From Apostichopus japonicus (Eukaryota > Echinodermata > Holothuroidea > Aspidochirotida > Stichopodidae): DNA of 64,000 bases. A program made the position numbers and the translations under genes. Below the pieces are notes generated by a model. It did no database searches and was not told the DNA's origin. It saw only the letters and a program-made list of their open reading frames with translations. Of this stretch, positions 36,860-47,679 are shown one piece after another. The stretch covers positions 36,264,898-36,328,897 of the forward strand of contig NC_092577.1 of assembly GCF_037975245.1 (NCBI RefSeq), written 5' to 3'. The stretch's first letter is position 1, and the number at the start of each line of letters is the position of its first letter.

Positions 36860-37110
36860 CTATGATAATCAACACAGCAGAATAACTCAAATTAATTCTT
36901 CCGAAATGAACTCCAATATTAATTTTATCAATCATTGCAATTGAGCTGACAATAGCAATCGCTTCGCTTGTTTTAATAAAATTATAAATCGTTTGAAGGA
37001 AACCATTTGAATCAACAGGGAAAGTTGAGGTATAAACTTGGTGTGGGGTTCTTGTTATGTGTTGACTTTAATGGTTTTGAAAATATACGCCAAGAGTATG
37101 ACAGTATAAG

Positions 37111-39979
37111 AAAAAAAACTGTTTTTTTCTCTTTCTTCCATTGAAGTAAATCGGACCCATCATCGTTCGTTATCCTGTTTAATGAGTCGGTCTTATAAAA
37201 GTGGTCTTGCTCTTCAGTATTTTTGGAAGCATTGTTGTAGAAATGTTGATGTAACTAAGACTTTTACATTATTTCTGTAGCAAGGCGTTGTACTTATTAG
37301 ATGCTAAATGTGCTTAAATTTGTCACATTTGTCTGGCGTATTAGAAGGCATAAGTATTTTACTTCCATTTAAAATCTCTTCAACCTACTGGTGTTTGTAC
37401 TACATGTTTTTACTCTCATAAAGTAGATTTGCGTCGTTGGAAGTAGACAAACTGTGTGTGGTGAAGCGCTAAATATTACAAAGTAATGTTACTGTTTTCT
37501 ATTGACAATATGTTTTCTACTTTTACTAGAAAAACAGACTGAGCATTGTGGAGTATATCTAGTGTCATAATGCGTGTGTTGCTTCTATATGGTGTTTTAT
37601 CCAAAGTTAACCTTTAACATTAAAAGTATTTGGATTGTCACAATTCTTCATAAACTTGAGTTTTAAGGGGCTCTATTGTTTTTAACAGTTATCTTTCCAA
37701 CAGAAATCCGTTTTTATTTTATTAATAAGGTTAAGTCAATCCCAATTGAAAAACGGGGCACATAAACGACTCAGCATGGATAAAACTAAAAGAGTGTGTT
37801 TTTTTCGGGTGGGGTCCAGGGTCCATCTTACGGCCCTTGATGGGGTCCAGGGGCAAAGCCCCAGCGGAGGCCATTGGGTGTACTCAAATCTAGAAATCTT
37901 CAACTTTACTTCTTTTTGGTAGCTAAAATTGATATTTCAACTGACAACTGATCAGTAAAAAACTTATCTGTTTACCATCCTGGTGTAACTTTGAGTCTTT
38001 ATCATGATTAATAAAATTGAAGCTTAAACCCAAAACAGACACATTCTTAAACTTTGCACACACGAATAAAGTCATCTTGTTATACATATGTTATACAAGC
38101 ACATACATGTTGCCATAAGTAGAGTTAAAGAGTACTATTGGATATTTGAGCACATTCACTTTATCGGAAACATAGAAACCTATAAAATAGCAGGGGTGAG
38201 CAGATGAGAATAAAACATACAATAATAATGATCTCATAGCGTTTTTACAAATAATCTGTTACCAAAATGACAAGAAAGCTACCTCCAGAATTTTCCGTTC
38301 TCAAGTTTTGAAGTTTAAGGTATTGGATCCTTCTGTGCAAAGTGTCGATTTTTATGTTACATCTCCTTCTCAAGTTGTTAAACTCCCCAGTGTTGTTATT
38401 CCAGTCGGTGTGGTTAAATTATATGTATCGAGAATATTTCAAAAGACAGGTATTATTACACGTCTTTGTGTTATTCGCCAATATAATTTTTGGTCCTTTT
38501 ATAACAAACATACTCTCTTTTTTCTTTCTTACTGTACAATCATTTGTGACAGCAATTACTGCTCTAGAATTAAACTGTTATTCGTTTAATATAATCGAAA
38601 TATGAAAATTTAACTTCGTTTTTATCATTCGGCACCGTTATTTTCCTCTTCCTATGACATCCACCACTATTAATTTTTTTATGTTTCATCGGATATGTGC
38701 CTGCATTGTTTCAATCATTATTCCAGTTTCGACGGGCTACACGCTCTTATTGTAGGCCTACTCCTCTTGCGCAACAATCCTTCTATGCCCTCCTATAGGA
38801 TCACATCATACGCTATGCATAATTTGCAGGCAGCTTCCTTTTTCTATTCTCTCTTCTCTTTTCCTTGCAATTATGTCTTTGCTCGTCCGGTTTAGAATTA
38901 ACAAATTATTGTGTGATGATGTTCAGGGAAAAAAAAAAGACAAACAGACTAATAATTCCGAATTACAAAAATAACAGAAAATGTTAAAAAATCCGAAGTT
39001 ATTTGACATTTAAGCAAAGACAAGTTTTTTAGTTCGTTCTTCTAATGTTGTTGTTGTTTCATGTTACTCTGTATAACTAACTGCTCTGATTATTCCTTAA
39101 CTTGTAGAAGTTGTTGGGTGGGGAGGGGAGGGGGGTGATCATATCACATAGCAAATCGCTCCTACCACTCTAACATTATACGATATCAAGGGCTGGAGTT
39201 ATATCTCTGCAAAGTTTGATTTACATCCACTGTGGATATGTTGAACATTAATATCATTTCTGAGATATTAGCTTGACATTTGTCGATGCAGAGATCACAT
39301 GACAATGGTATTCGTTACATTGGCCAGCTAAGAATTAAGATGTAAAGGTTGCAAATTTTGAAAAACTTCCCTAGGTTCTATTATAAGAAATATAATAAGA
39401 ATCGATTTCAAAGAGAATTCATTAACCTTCTTAGGTGAAATAACAGTCCACAGCGTTTATCACTTGATAATGCAGGAAAAAGTATAACTCAAACACAACA
39501 CGCGGCCGTAGGCCGAGTGCATCCAACGATAGGGTTATATCGCCGCGGGTGCAATACGTTACGTTCATTGACTTTTACTACGGATACGTACTTAGTATAA
39601 TACACTATACATACTACGCCAAGTTATATATTTACTTTCGTAAACACAATTCACCAAGAAAGTAAAAAGATTAGTTAACTTTTCTAGTACAATGGCTTCA
39701 ATGACTTCAAGTTTGATCAGACGTTTATTGTTGCTTTGAAACGTCCACTTCTTGAATACATTTTGTATTCTTGATCATTAACAGCATGCATGGACCTAGC
39801 AGTTAGACGTTACGTAAGTGTTAATATCGACGTCACAGTGTTCTGACATTGGCTTGCCAAGAAATATAACTGTCATTCGTTGTTTCGATTCCTTCAATCG
39901 CTGCTCTTAGGATACTATTACTAACATTACGCACATTTGGCCTTGATGTCAGCTTAACGCAATGTTATTAATAACATTA
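37111..39979. other. Duplicated non-coding stretch upstream of the exon array, copy B
   Basis: Matches about 2,990-5,104 and then, after skipping the copy A-only blocks, 10,771-11,160. Any promoter or further 5' exon of the VLIG gene should lie here or beyond, but I could not place one. Confidence 0.5.
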
Positions 39980-40165
39980 ATGTCAGCGTTGCTAACTGAG
40001 GTTAGCGTTGTTGATCGCACTCTTGTCAGTATACTTCAGGCTGAAAGTTTGCTTTCTCCGAAAGTTTGGCATCATCTTACCAAGTGGTGTTTACACAGAA
40101 AGGCTTCTTACAATACCATATTTGATCTGATTCGTTTGCTTCGAACTAGCACGGCAGATAACTAG
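39980..40165 (+). CDS. Uncertain short coding exon, copy B
   Basis: Counterpart of 11,161-11,343. The frame reads ALLTEVSVVDRTL through FDLIRLLRTSTADN and ends in TAG. Upstream in-frame Met codons are at 39,962 and 39,980. It could be a death-fold-like helical segment or a chance frame. The copies diverge at a rate similar to their surroundings, so there is no sign of constraint. Confidence 0.2.
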   Translation: MSALLTEVSVVDRTLVSILQAESLLSPKVWHHLTKWCLHRKASYNTIFDLIRLLRTSTADN

Positions 40166-40420
40166 GATTGGTATCAAGCTTGCTGAGATACATTGTTTTC
40201 AACTTATTTTCATTCACCGGTGGGAATACCGTGCAATTATACTTATGTTTGTGAACGATCATCTGAGGAGCACATGCCAATCAGATTCGAGAAGTTTGAA
40301 CAAGTATAAATGAGCAAAGAATAAGAATTGTCAGACATTGATTCGTGCTGTCGTTTAGCTATTTAACATTATGAATATTTGTGAATGCTGATCGTGGGAA
40401 GAAGTAAATATCAAACCTAC

Positions 40421-40541
40421 CTGTAATGATATTATCAATGAGCGAGATTTTCCATTGCAGATACAGCCCGGATGTGCAAGCTGGAAATATGGCGTTGTCT
40501 GGTTCGAACCGTGTAATGGCTAATTCTTCGGCAGGTGGATT
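40421..40541 (-). CDS. Unrecognised putative exon, copy B
   Basis: Counterpart of 11,928-12,048: 121 bases, tataag acceptor, ACAG|GTAGGT donor (phase 1), peptide with ITRFEPDNAIFPAC and GLYLQWKISLIDN. Retention of frame and both splice sites in both copies supports a real exon, but 3 of the 4 differences I could see change the residue. Its end phase does not fit the 120-base repeat exons, so it is not simply the next exon of the same chain. Confidence 0.35.
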
Positions 40542-41135
40542 CTTATATGAGGATGCTTATCTGTGGTATGTTAATTAGTTGCAGTGAGTTCCAATCAAAT
40601 AGTCAATTTCCTTCGTAAACGCAACTTAAACTGCATGAATATTCATATGTTATTAGATATGTGAATAATTTGTTTACTGAAACTGGTATACATAACCTTA
40701 TTAGGATACCATTGCTGCATTTGGGTCCGTCCTACAAATGCTATCAGCAAATCATATCCATTGTTTGCAGGGGCGGATCCAGGATTTTGAGAAAGGGGGG
40801 GCCGACATCCCGATGGTAGCACTTTAGTGATCTGCGTCCTGGGGGAGGGGTCTAGGGGGACAACCCCTCCCCCTTGGAAATTTTTGGTTAAATGTGAGTG
40901 CTTAGATGCAAAATGGTGAAACATGTCGCCAAAAACTAGAAAAACCAGAAACGTTGCAGACACGCTTTTTTGTGCACATATTTATTCTCGATAGACACAT
41001 ATTTAACAACGTTCAACAGTGCATGTACAATGGATACACTATTATTGCGTCGATTCGTTTTTTTTCTTTTGCGCGAAAATTATGACACCAGATTCACCCC
41101 AAGAAAAAACATAAAACAAGATATATTCAATGAGA

Positions 41136-41239
41136 TAATTATGATATACTTATTAATGAAAGGGGGGTGTAGGCGGTTTTACACTATCTAACGCAACGTA
41201 GTCGCCAAGAACCTGAAGTATTTTTAAGGGAGGGCCCGA
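41136..41239 (+). repeat. Left arm of a 104-base inverted repeat around the Penelope-like element
   Basis: The stretch containing ggcggttttacactatctaa and aagtatttttaagggagggc is found reverse-complemented at 43,900-44,003 with few differences. Confidence 0.9.
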
Positions 41240-42044
41240 TAATAAGGGAAACGGATCACCGACCGAAAAAGATCGGAATTTGTGGACTATTTCTTGCTTC
41301 CTATTATATTAAAACAAAGCACCTATGTGAAAGACACAAATCACATTCTGAAAATTGTGGAAGCCACCCCGTTACCAAAAGCAGTAGTACTTGCTACACT
41401 CGATGTCGTCGCCATGTATACCAATACTCCCCAAGAGGAGGCAATAGATATATGTCAAGAAGTCTATGAAAAGGCGGGAAAAAAAGCGAATATGGAATAA
41501 ATAAAATATCTTCCATATCCATGCGCAAACTAATTGAACTCATTTTTAACAAGAAACTGTTTCGAGTTCAATAACCAATTCTATCTACAAAAGATCGGTT
41601 GCGCCATGGGCTCTCCGGAAATCTGTGATATCGTCATGCATAGACTGGAAAACCAGATTTTACCGCCAGATAATAAAATCTTAAAATGGCTCCGCTATAG
41701 AGATGAAATTCTATTGCTTTACGACGGTTCACCTCAGGAACTTGAACAACTAGTAAACATGTTGAATGAAATTCCACACAGAGGTAACATATCTAGCCTT
41801 GAAAATCTTCAAAGGTCCAAGGTTTGAAACCAATGGGTTATTAGACACCAAAGTCTACACCAAACCCACGGAAACCTTCCAATACCTCGACAGAAACTCT
41901 GCACACCCACTTGCCACTTTTAATGGCTTCATTAATGGGGAAGTCTTACGATACGCACGTCTATGTAACAATGAGACTGATTTCTTACAGAAAAAGAATG
42001 CGTTCACAGAGAAACTGTTAAAGTTAAAGTTTAAGGTTTACAGT

Positions 42045-42405
42045 CTTGTATGAGGCTAATGCCTCCTCACACGACTTTACAACTTAACCCCTGGTCATTG
42101 GTAACTTGTCACACCGACACACCAAAGTGTGCACAATTCAATCAATCTCTCCTGGGGCACCACAGTGCACCACAATCACGTGTCCCCCGGGGGACTTCCC
42201 ATAGGGTGCAGCCACAAACCGGCGCACGCAACTATATTTACAAGTTACCTCGCAGGTCTCCATTTATACACCTGGGTGAAGAGAGGCGCTGGAGATAAAG
42301 CGCCTTGCCCAAGGACACAACGCAATGATCTGGCCAGAGCTCGAACCTGTAATACTTAGATCACAAGTCCACTGCCTTAACCACTTGACCACAACGCCCT
42401 CAGTT
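42045..42405 (-). mobile_element. tRNA-derived SINE inside the Penelope-like element
   Basis: Minus-strand head has an A box (TGGTCAAGTGG, about 42,379-42,392) and a B box (GGTTCGAGCTC, about 42,338-42,348), followed by TGTCCTTGGGCAAGGCGCTT and CACCCAGGTGTATAAATGG, phrases I know from widespread invertebrate SINEs. The tail runs to about 42,045. It separates two in-order parts of the reverse transcriptase. Confidence 0.85.
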
Positions 42406-42606
42406 ACTCCGTAACTATAAGAAAGAGGAAATTGCCTCAGCCACGAAAGGCATAAAATTTGAAAACCGTGGGCAATACCTCACTACAAAACCTAAACAAA
42501 AGGAACCACCAATGATGTTCAAGCTTACCTATACACCCCATATCAAAACCACACATTTGAAAAATGTACTTTTGAAACATTGGCACTTAATCTCGCAACA
42601 CGCAGA

Positions 42607-43502
42607 CAGGGGTGTCGCGAAGGTTTCTTTTTGTTGGGGGGGGATGTGGAGGATTTGATTTGCCGACGGATCTGGAAGTGGTGACTGAAATGGGGGAGGA
42701 GTCTAAGGGGAGGGGGTGTCCCCCTCCCCCCCCCCCTTTGGAAAATTTTTAGTTTTTAAACGTCCTTAGATGCAATCTGGTGCATATTTTAAGTCAAATT
42801 TGGCACCGAAGAATTTCCATTTCGATATTATTTTTATGGCAGTCGGCAGAAGAAGAATTAATTGAGACCAATTATCGAACTGTGTTTTCTCTTTCACCAA
42901 TGGTTGAAATAGTGAAACTTCGTGATGAAAATGTTCAGAAAACTTTCCGGTAATGAGAAATAACAACATTCATTGATATACAAGCGAGAAACGTTAAAAA
43001 TTGTGTACAATTCGTGAGCCGTGTCCTTAAGTTTTCCACGGAGAACGAATGACATCTGCGATGACGTCATTCTGAACAGAGGATAATAACAACACGTTGT
43101 CACACGATAGCACGACTCATGGGCTGCGGCCTATACGGAAGCCTTTAATTCCATTTCTTTCATCGAGTTGCCGGCGATTCTGGCACTCGTCTGGCTGAGC
43201 CTGGCTACAGTAGCTATACTGACGGCCGTGACATTATCAGTTATTTGCCGAGAGGTTTTTAACTTGCAGGCGTCGGGTGATTGGATTGGTGAATGAGTTT
43301 ATCAGAAGAACTGGAAAATCGAAAAAACCGATAAAGAAGCTCCAGTTCTCCTTTTCTCTATTCAGCTTTCCTTCTTTTTTCCCCTTCCGCTCTCTTCACC
43401 TTTTCTCCTTTTGCCGACGGACCCAAAATTTGCCGACAGCGACCAAATTATTGGGGGGTGTGACACCCCCCACCCCCCCCCCCCCCGCTCGCTACGCCCC
43501 TG
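42607..43502. mobile_element. hAT-type non-autonomous element, 896 bases
   Basis: Begins CAGGGGTGTCGCGA and ends GCTACGCCCCTG, flanked by an 8-base target duplication cacgcaga / cacgcgga (one mismatch). It interrupts the Penelope-like frame, which resumes right after it. No transposase was recognised inside. Runs of G and C lie near both ends. Confidence 0.85.
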
Positions 43503-43899
43503 CACGCGGAATTGTCCAAACTGTTTCAAAAAGAACCGATTCTAGCCTACAAAAGGGCCCAAAATCTCAAAGATTTACTTGTTAGCTCAAGGTTTCATAC
43601 TAACGAAGAATCAGCTGACTCTCAAGGTTCACACGAAGCTCTTTTAGATGCTCTTATAGTCCATAAAAACTCGTGCACAGAAAATAGATGCATGTTGAGA
43701 ACGAGACGCCCAGGCCGAATATAAAATATTCAAAGGCTACTACTGATGAAGCTCCTCCTATAAAGTTTGAGAGCAGAAACCGGTCTAGTTGGTCATAAGA
43801 ACCTACACTAGTCTCTCCTACTATTAACAGTACACTCAATTCACCTAATAGGTGCAATTATGTTTCACCACGAGGAGCATGCTATAAGTTCATGTTCCT

Positions 43900-44003
43900 C
43901 GGGCCCTCCCTTAAAAATACTTCAGGTTCTTGGCGACTACTTTGCGTTAGATAGTGTAAAACCGCCTTCACCCCCTTTCATTCAGATAATTATGATATAC
44001 TTG
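43900..44003 (-). repeat. Right arm of the 104-base inverted repeat
   Basis: Reverse complement of 41,136-41,239. The pair brackets the Penelope-like element and lies inside the outer CAGGGGCGG element. Confidence 0.9.
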
Positions 44004-44384
44004 CTAACTGTGCATTGATTTCCCTGACAGTAATAGTCAGCACAATAGTACTGAGCCGTATCTAATTAATACGTGATGTTGCGTAGGCCTGATAATTGCC
44101 TTAGTTTCAAATTTGGAATAAAAACGATCGCGTTTCAGGGAAGAGCAGCTGGATATATATTAGGCTTTTCTTTCACCAAGTTATGCCTATTAGGAATTTG
44201 AAGTACTCCCACATAAAAAAAAACGCAACTGATTTCCAAAAAGGGGGGGGGGCCGGGGCCGGGTCGGCCCCCCTGGATCCGCCCCTGGTTTGTAGCCAGC
44301 AATAAAGTTCAGATTACCTAATATGTGCATAAAATATGTCGCCGTTCATCGTTACCAGCAGTTACTTTAGTGAGGTGAAGTTTT

Positions 44385-46052
44385 GAATATTCAGAGCTTG
44401 GTACTACTTCTATATCCTCAAGGGGGTAACACTATTGACCAATTGCTGGACACCCTCTTCACCCTACATAATAGTATCGTACTACAGTTAATGTAGTAAC
44501 GGCATGGTATACATGTACATTACTCTGTCAGCTTGTAAGTGATGTGAACTGTATTACTACGCTGAATGGTAGGCACGCTAGCGTGGTGCATCCCAGCCAT
44601 TTCTGAGCGTGGGTTTCCAAATAAACGAACAAAGTAAAGTGAAAGTATCTTAAACATTAGTCAAAAAGAAGGTAATGCGTTCCGGTATGAAATAAGAATT
44701 AGGAAGTATTTCAAACCATAAATTGAATATTGTTGTTAACGTTACAGCTATGTATAACGATCTGTATTAGATTTGTGTAAGGTTACCTAATCCACGAAAT
44801 TTAGCTTTAACAATCATTACGTAAAATTATTTCATCACTTCATAATTATGTCACATTGTATTAATTATCGGATCCTTAAATGAGTAAGTGACGAGTGTAA
44901 AGTATGATTTTATGCATGCTATTATATTAGGTGTATTAGGAGGGACATGAGAGATGTTCGGTATACACAACGTAACAAATTCTTTGTTCTCTATAAACAA
45001 CATGGCGGCCATTCAATGGACCCTTTTGGTCGGACCACATGGTCCCATGTATAGATTATATGGCGATACTAGTAGAGATATGATGGCTAAGAGGATTTAT
45101 GGATTATTAAACTTGTTTCCAATTTGATTTCTTTTATTGTATAGTTGTTTTATATGTTAACTACTTTGAAGAATATGTACTGTTCATTGTTTCATATTAT
45201 ACTTTAAGTGTAATTGTGTGGTTATAATGTCTTATCTATAAAAAGTTTCTCCAGGTCAATTGCCGGTGGATTGGTACTTTTATATTATTTGTGTGTATAT
45301 ATTTATTTGGTTTAGGTTATGTGTACTCGAACATTCTATTCTAGGCCGCTGACATCCGTTATTCTGGATCCGCCACTTAAATGATCTCGTTGGGTTGGTG
45401 AATACTTCGCTGGTTATGTATCGGAAGTTGTTGAGAGTCGAGATCCCAAACGTTAACCACTGTGTATTACCTGGTCGAATGTAAACGACTCGAATGCATG
45501 TTATCATTCCTGTTCCTAAAACTATATATTACCAAATAACCTATGTTAAGTTCATTAAAATGTATTGTACCATTGCATGATATTGAGAGATAGTGTTCCA
45601 TCAATGACATTTAAGCTCAAGGTTATAGTCTTATTGTTATATGAGGTGGTATATTTAATTTAGATTTATGTTGTAACTTTACCATAATACTATCATTCAT
45701 GTTTAAAGCTGCTCTCAGTTGTGACTTCCATAGTGGTAAATTATTGTATGCTCGACAGTATTTTTTTCTTATTACATTTTTAGCTTTTACATGGACAACA
45801 ATTTTTAGAAATGTTTATATTTAACGTCAACAATTCGGGACAAACAGTCAAAATTTGGATTTAGTACGGTAAGATTTCGACTTAAACGCCCAATTACCAG
45901 AGAAAATGTCGAGATTGTGAGAAGGAACCCCGAAGTATTTAGATGACATGTCGACAGTTCGAGTCGACACGTCGGAAATTCCAACAGGAAAATTTCAACA
46001 TGAACTATTTTACAATTGACGTCTATCACGCATATTCATATACATTTAATGC
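44385..46052. other. Duplicated non-coding stretch, copy B
   Basis: Matches 12,716-14,117, with an extra ~98 bases at about 45,262-45,360 and extra sequence near 45,575-45,730. No gene seen. Confidence 0.5.
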
Positions 46053-46056
46053 TTAA

Positions 46057-47675
46057 AGACCACTTATGGAGGCAATTTTGTTGTTGAGATATTCCATTAA
46101 TTTAGGAGTTTACATACCCATAATCAACATGTGTAAAAAATAATCTTCGAAAACCTACTATAACCCATCAAAAACGACCACGAAAATGGACATTTTGGGT
46201 AGTCACGTGACATGAACCTCTGGAATGTCTGAAACAGAGATTGACCCAAAGGAGCCTCTGGTCACCGTGTGACGTCAAAGTTGGTGTACCGCGAAAATCA
46301 AACGCTGATATAGGCACTGTTTGTACACAGATAGCGAACAACTGTACTGTTTTTGACTTTCAATTTCGAGCGTTTGAAAAGCTGTTAGCTTAAAACAAGA
46401 ACACATGAAGGTTAACAATAAGTTTTAAGACAATTATAAGCAGAAAGTTTAGTTAAATTGCTTATTTTATTAGCAAAATTTCCACTCAAATGGAGGCATC
46501 TTTTACATAGCGTAGCGTCAATAGGTCCGTACGGTACAATATACTTACGTAGTACTTACTCGTTTTAATATCCAAAAGTACAAACACAGAAAAAGTATCC
46601 TGTCAATAAACAAATTTAGCAGTGAAATCCTAATCCACGTTTCTTGTTCAATCCTGGGCGAAAAACTACCGTGACTCTGTGTAATTCCATAGAGTTAGGT
46701 CTAGTTGAAACAGGCCTTGACGAGTAACATCCCACAATCACAAGACAGTCACTAACGAAATAAAATGTCCGATCGCTACATACTACCGTTTTTATTCAAC
46801 TCCTTGGAACATGCAGATGTCGGAATAAACAGAACGGACAATATTACACATGTATCACGAACTCACGATACTGGAATACAACAAATGAAATAGATAAATC
46901 CTAACATGGCTATTTACACGTGCTGTGAGCCAACGCCGGCGAGAGTTGTAACTAACTACCGTACATGTACTAACAATGCTATACCCTTGGCACGGTATAT
47001 ATATATACGGTCATCTCTTACAGTAAATATATTACTGTCAATTGCGTGATATAATGTTACATGTAAGGACGTCCAGGGCGTGTTAACGGTCAATTTCACA
47101 TTAGCTATGTCCGACCATGGTCCGACACAGCTATCGACAGTATATAATTTTCACAGAATGAGACATTTGCAGCATACACAGAAGCAGGGTCATGCATGTG
47201 GACTCATGGGCATGAGATACTCCGGGTGCTGAAAAATCTTTCCGCGTGGATCTCAAAAAATTGATCCAAAGTCTGCGGCGTTTTACGTCGGTTCTTTTAC
47301 TCGGAAATCTAAAAAAGCTGATGCTTTTGTTGGATGAGGTATAACTGCAACCTCCAACAACACAGAATTGTGGCATTTTGAGGAAAAAGGAGTAATATCG
47401 TTGATGTTTTTGGCAGCTCAAGTATACGACTTTACACACTAAAAGTATAGTTGTGAGTGAGGTATACAAACGTTGACGTCACATGGTCACCTGATGTCTT
47501 AGGAATGTTTCAGGAATGTCTGAAATAGAAGCTGACTTTTCGTCCCATTTTTCACTTATTTAACGTCCGAAATTGGTAAAGTTAATTACAGCAATGTAAT
47601 TGGAGTCAGTTAAGGATTACATACATGAAAAATGGTGGGATTTTATGTTCATCGAAAAGTCTCCATAGTTGGTCT
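46057..47675. mobile_element. TTAA-flanked transposon with THAP-domain ORF, 1,619 bases
   Basis: Inverted ends AGACCACTTATGGAG and CTCCATAGTTGGTCT (near-match with one extra base) are flanked by TTAA at 46,053-46,056 and 47,676-47,679. Copy A has the empty site with a single TTAA at about 14,113. TTAA duplication is the hallmark of piggyBac-type integration, though the termini do not look like canonical piggyBac. Subterminal inverted phrases (ggtcaccgtgtgacgtcaaa / tgacgtcacatggtcacc) and a repeated ggaatgtctgaaa are present. Confidence 0.85.
47131..47376 (-). CDS. THAP-type zinc finger ORF inside the TTAA element
   Basis: From an ATG in good context (caaaATGCC) the protein reads MPQFCVVGGCSYTSSNKSI, then FFRFPSKRTDVKRRRLWINF. 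The C-x4-C pair, the FxRFP segment and the single Trp are the opening of a THAP (C2CH) DNA-binding domain. The expected following Cys-x2-His pair is not seen in frame, so the domain is either spliced here or degenerate. THAP domains occur in P-type and other transposases and in host proteins derived from them. Confidence 0.7.
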   Translation of the reverse strand: MPQFCVVGGCSYTSSNKSISFFRFPSKRTDVKRRRLWINFLRSTRKDFSAPGVSHAHESTCMTLLLCMLQMSHSVKIIYCR

Positions 47676-47679
47676 TTAA

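Larger units (their letters stand above)
32630..37110 (-). repeat. Tandem array of ~555-base units, each with a putative exon
   Basis: The landmark ttgaaaatatacgcc lies at 33,212, 33,769, 34,322, 34,879, 35,435, 35,989 and 36,545, giving spacings of 557, 553, 557, 556, 554 and 556. Diverged edge units are near 32,680 and 37,077. Units from 33,212 and 34,322 share private variants (gaattgacaatattaatag, aaccatttgaaggagacaa), so a two-unit block of 1,110 bases was duplicated recently. Each unit holds one 120-base putative exon on the minus strand. Confidence 0.95.
41240..43740 (+). pseudogene. Broken Penelope-like element reverse transcriptase
   Basis: Plus-strand frames in several pieces read FVDYFLLPIILKQSTYVKDT, ATLDVVAMYTNTPQEEA (motif A region), IGCAMGSPE, WLRYRDEILLLYDG, then LDTKVYTKPTETFQYLDRNS, and after two insertions EPILAYKRAQNLKDLLVSSR. 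These are landmarks of Penelope-like reverse transcriptases. The catalytic pair expected in the RYIDD motif is RDE here, frames are shifted, the N-terminal part is missing, and no GIY-YIG endonuclease was found. It is a dead element. A SINE (about 42,045-42,405) and a hAT-type element (42,607-43,502) have inserted into it. Confidence 0.88.
40768..44287. mobile_element. CAGGGGCGG-ended DNA element carrying nested insertions
   Basis: The ends CAGGGGCGGATCCAGG and CCTGGATCCGCCCCTG are perfect inverted repeats of about 16 bases of the hAT-like CAGGGGCGG type. The interrupted target matches the intact site in copy A (about 12,265). A short repeat gtttg occurs on both sides. That is 5 bases, where hAT elements give 8, so the exact family or boundary is uncertain. 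Inside are a 104-base inverted repeat, a broken Penelope-like element, a SINE and a second hAT-type element. It splits the single copy B unit of the 173-base repeat. Confidence 0.8.

Noticed and set aside
42050-42359. Plus-strand protein frames of about 80 codons
   Set aside because: They are the SINE read through on the opposite strand.
42290-42405. Functional tRNA gene
   Set aside because: Same reasoning: tRNA-like head fused to a SINE body inside a retroelement.
43277-43585. Pro-rich plus-strand frame
   Set aside because: It spans the end of the hAT-type element and its C-run and then enters the Penelope remnant, so it is a chance fusion.
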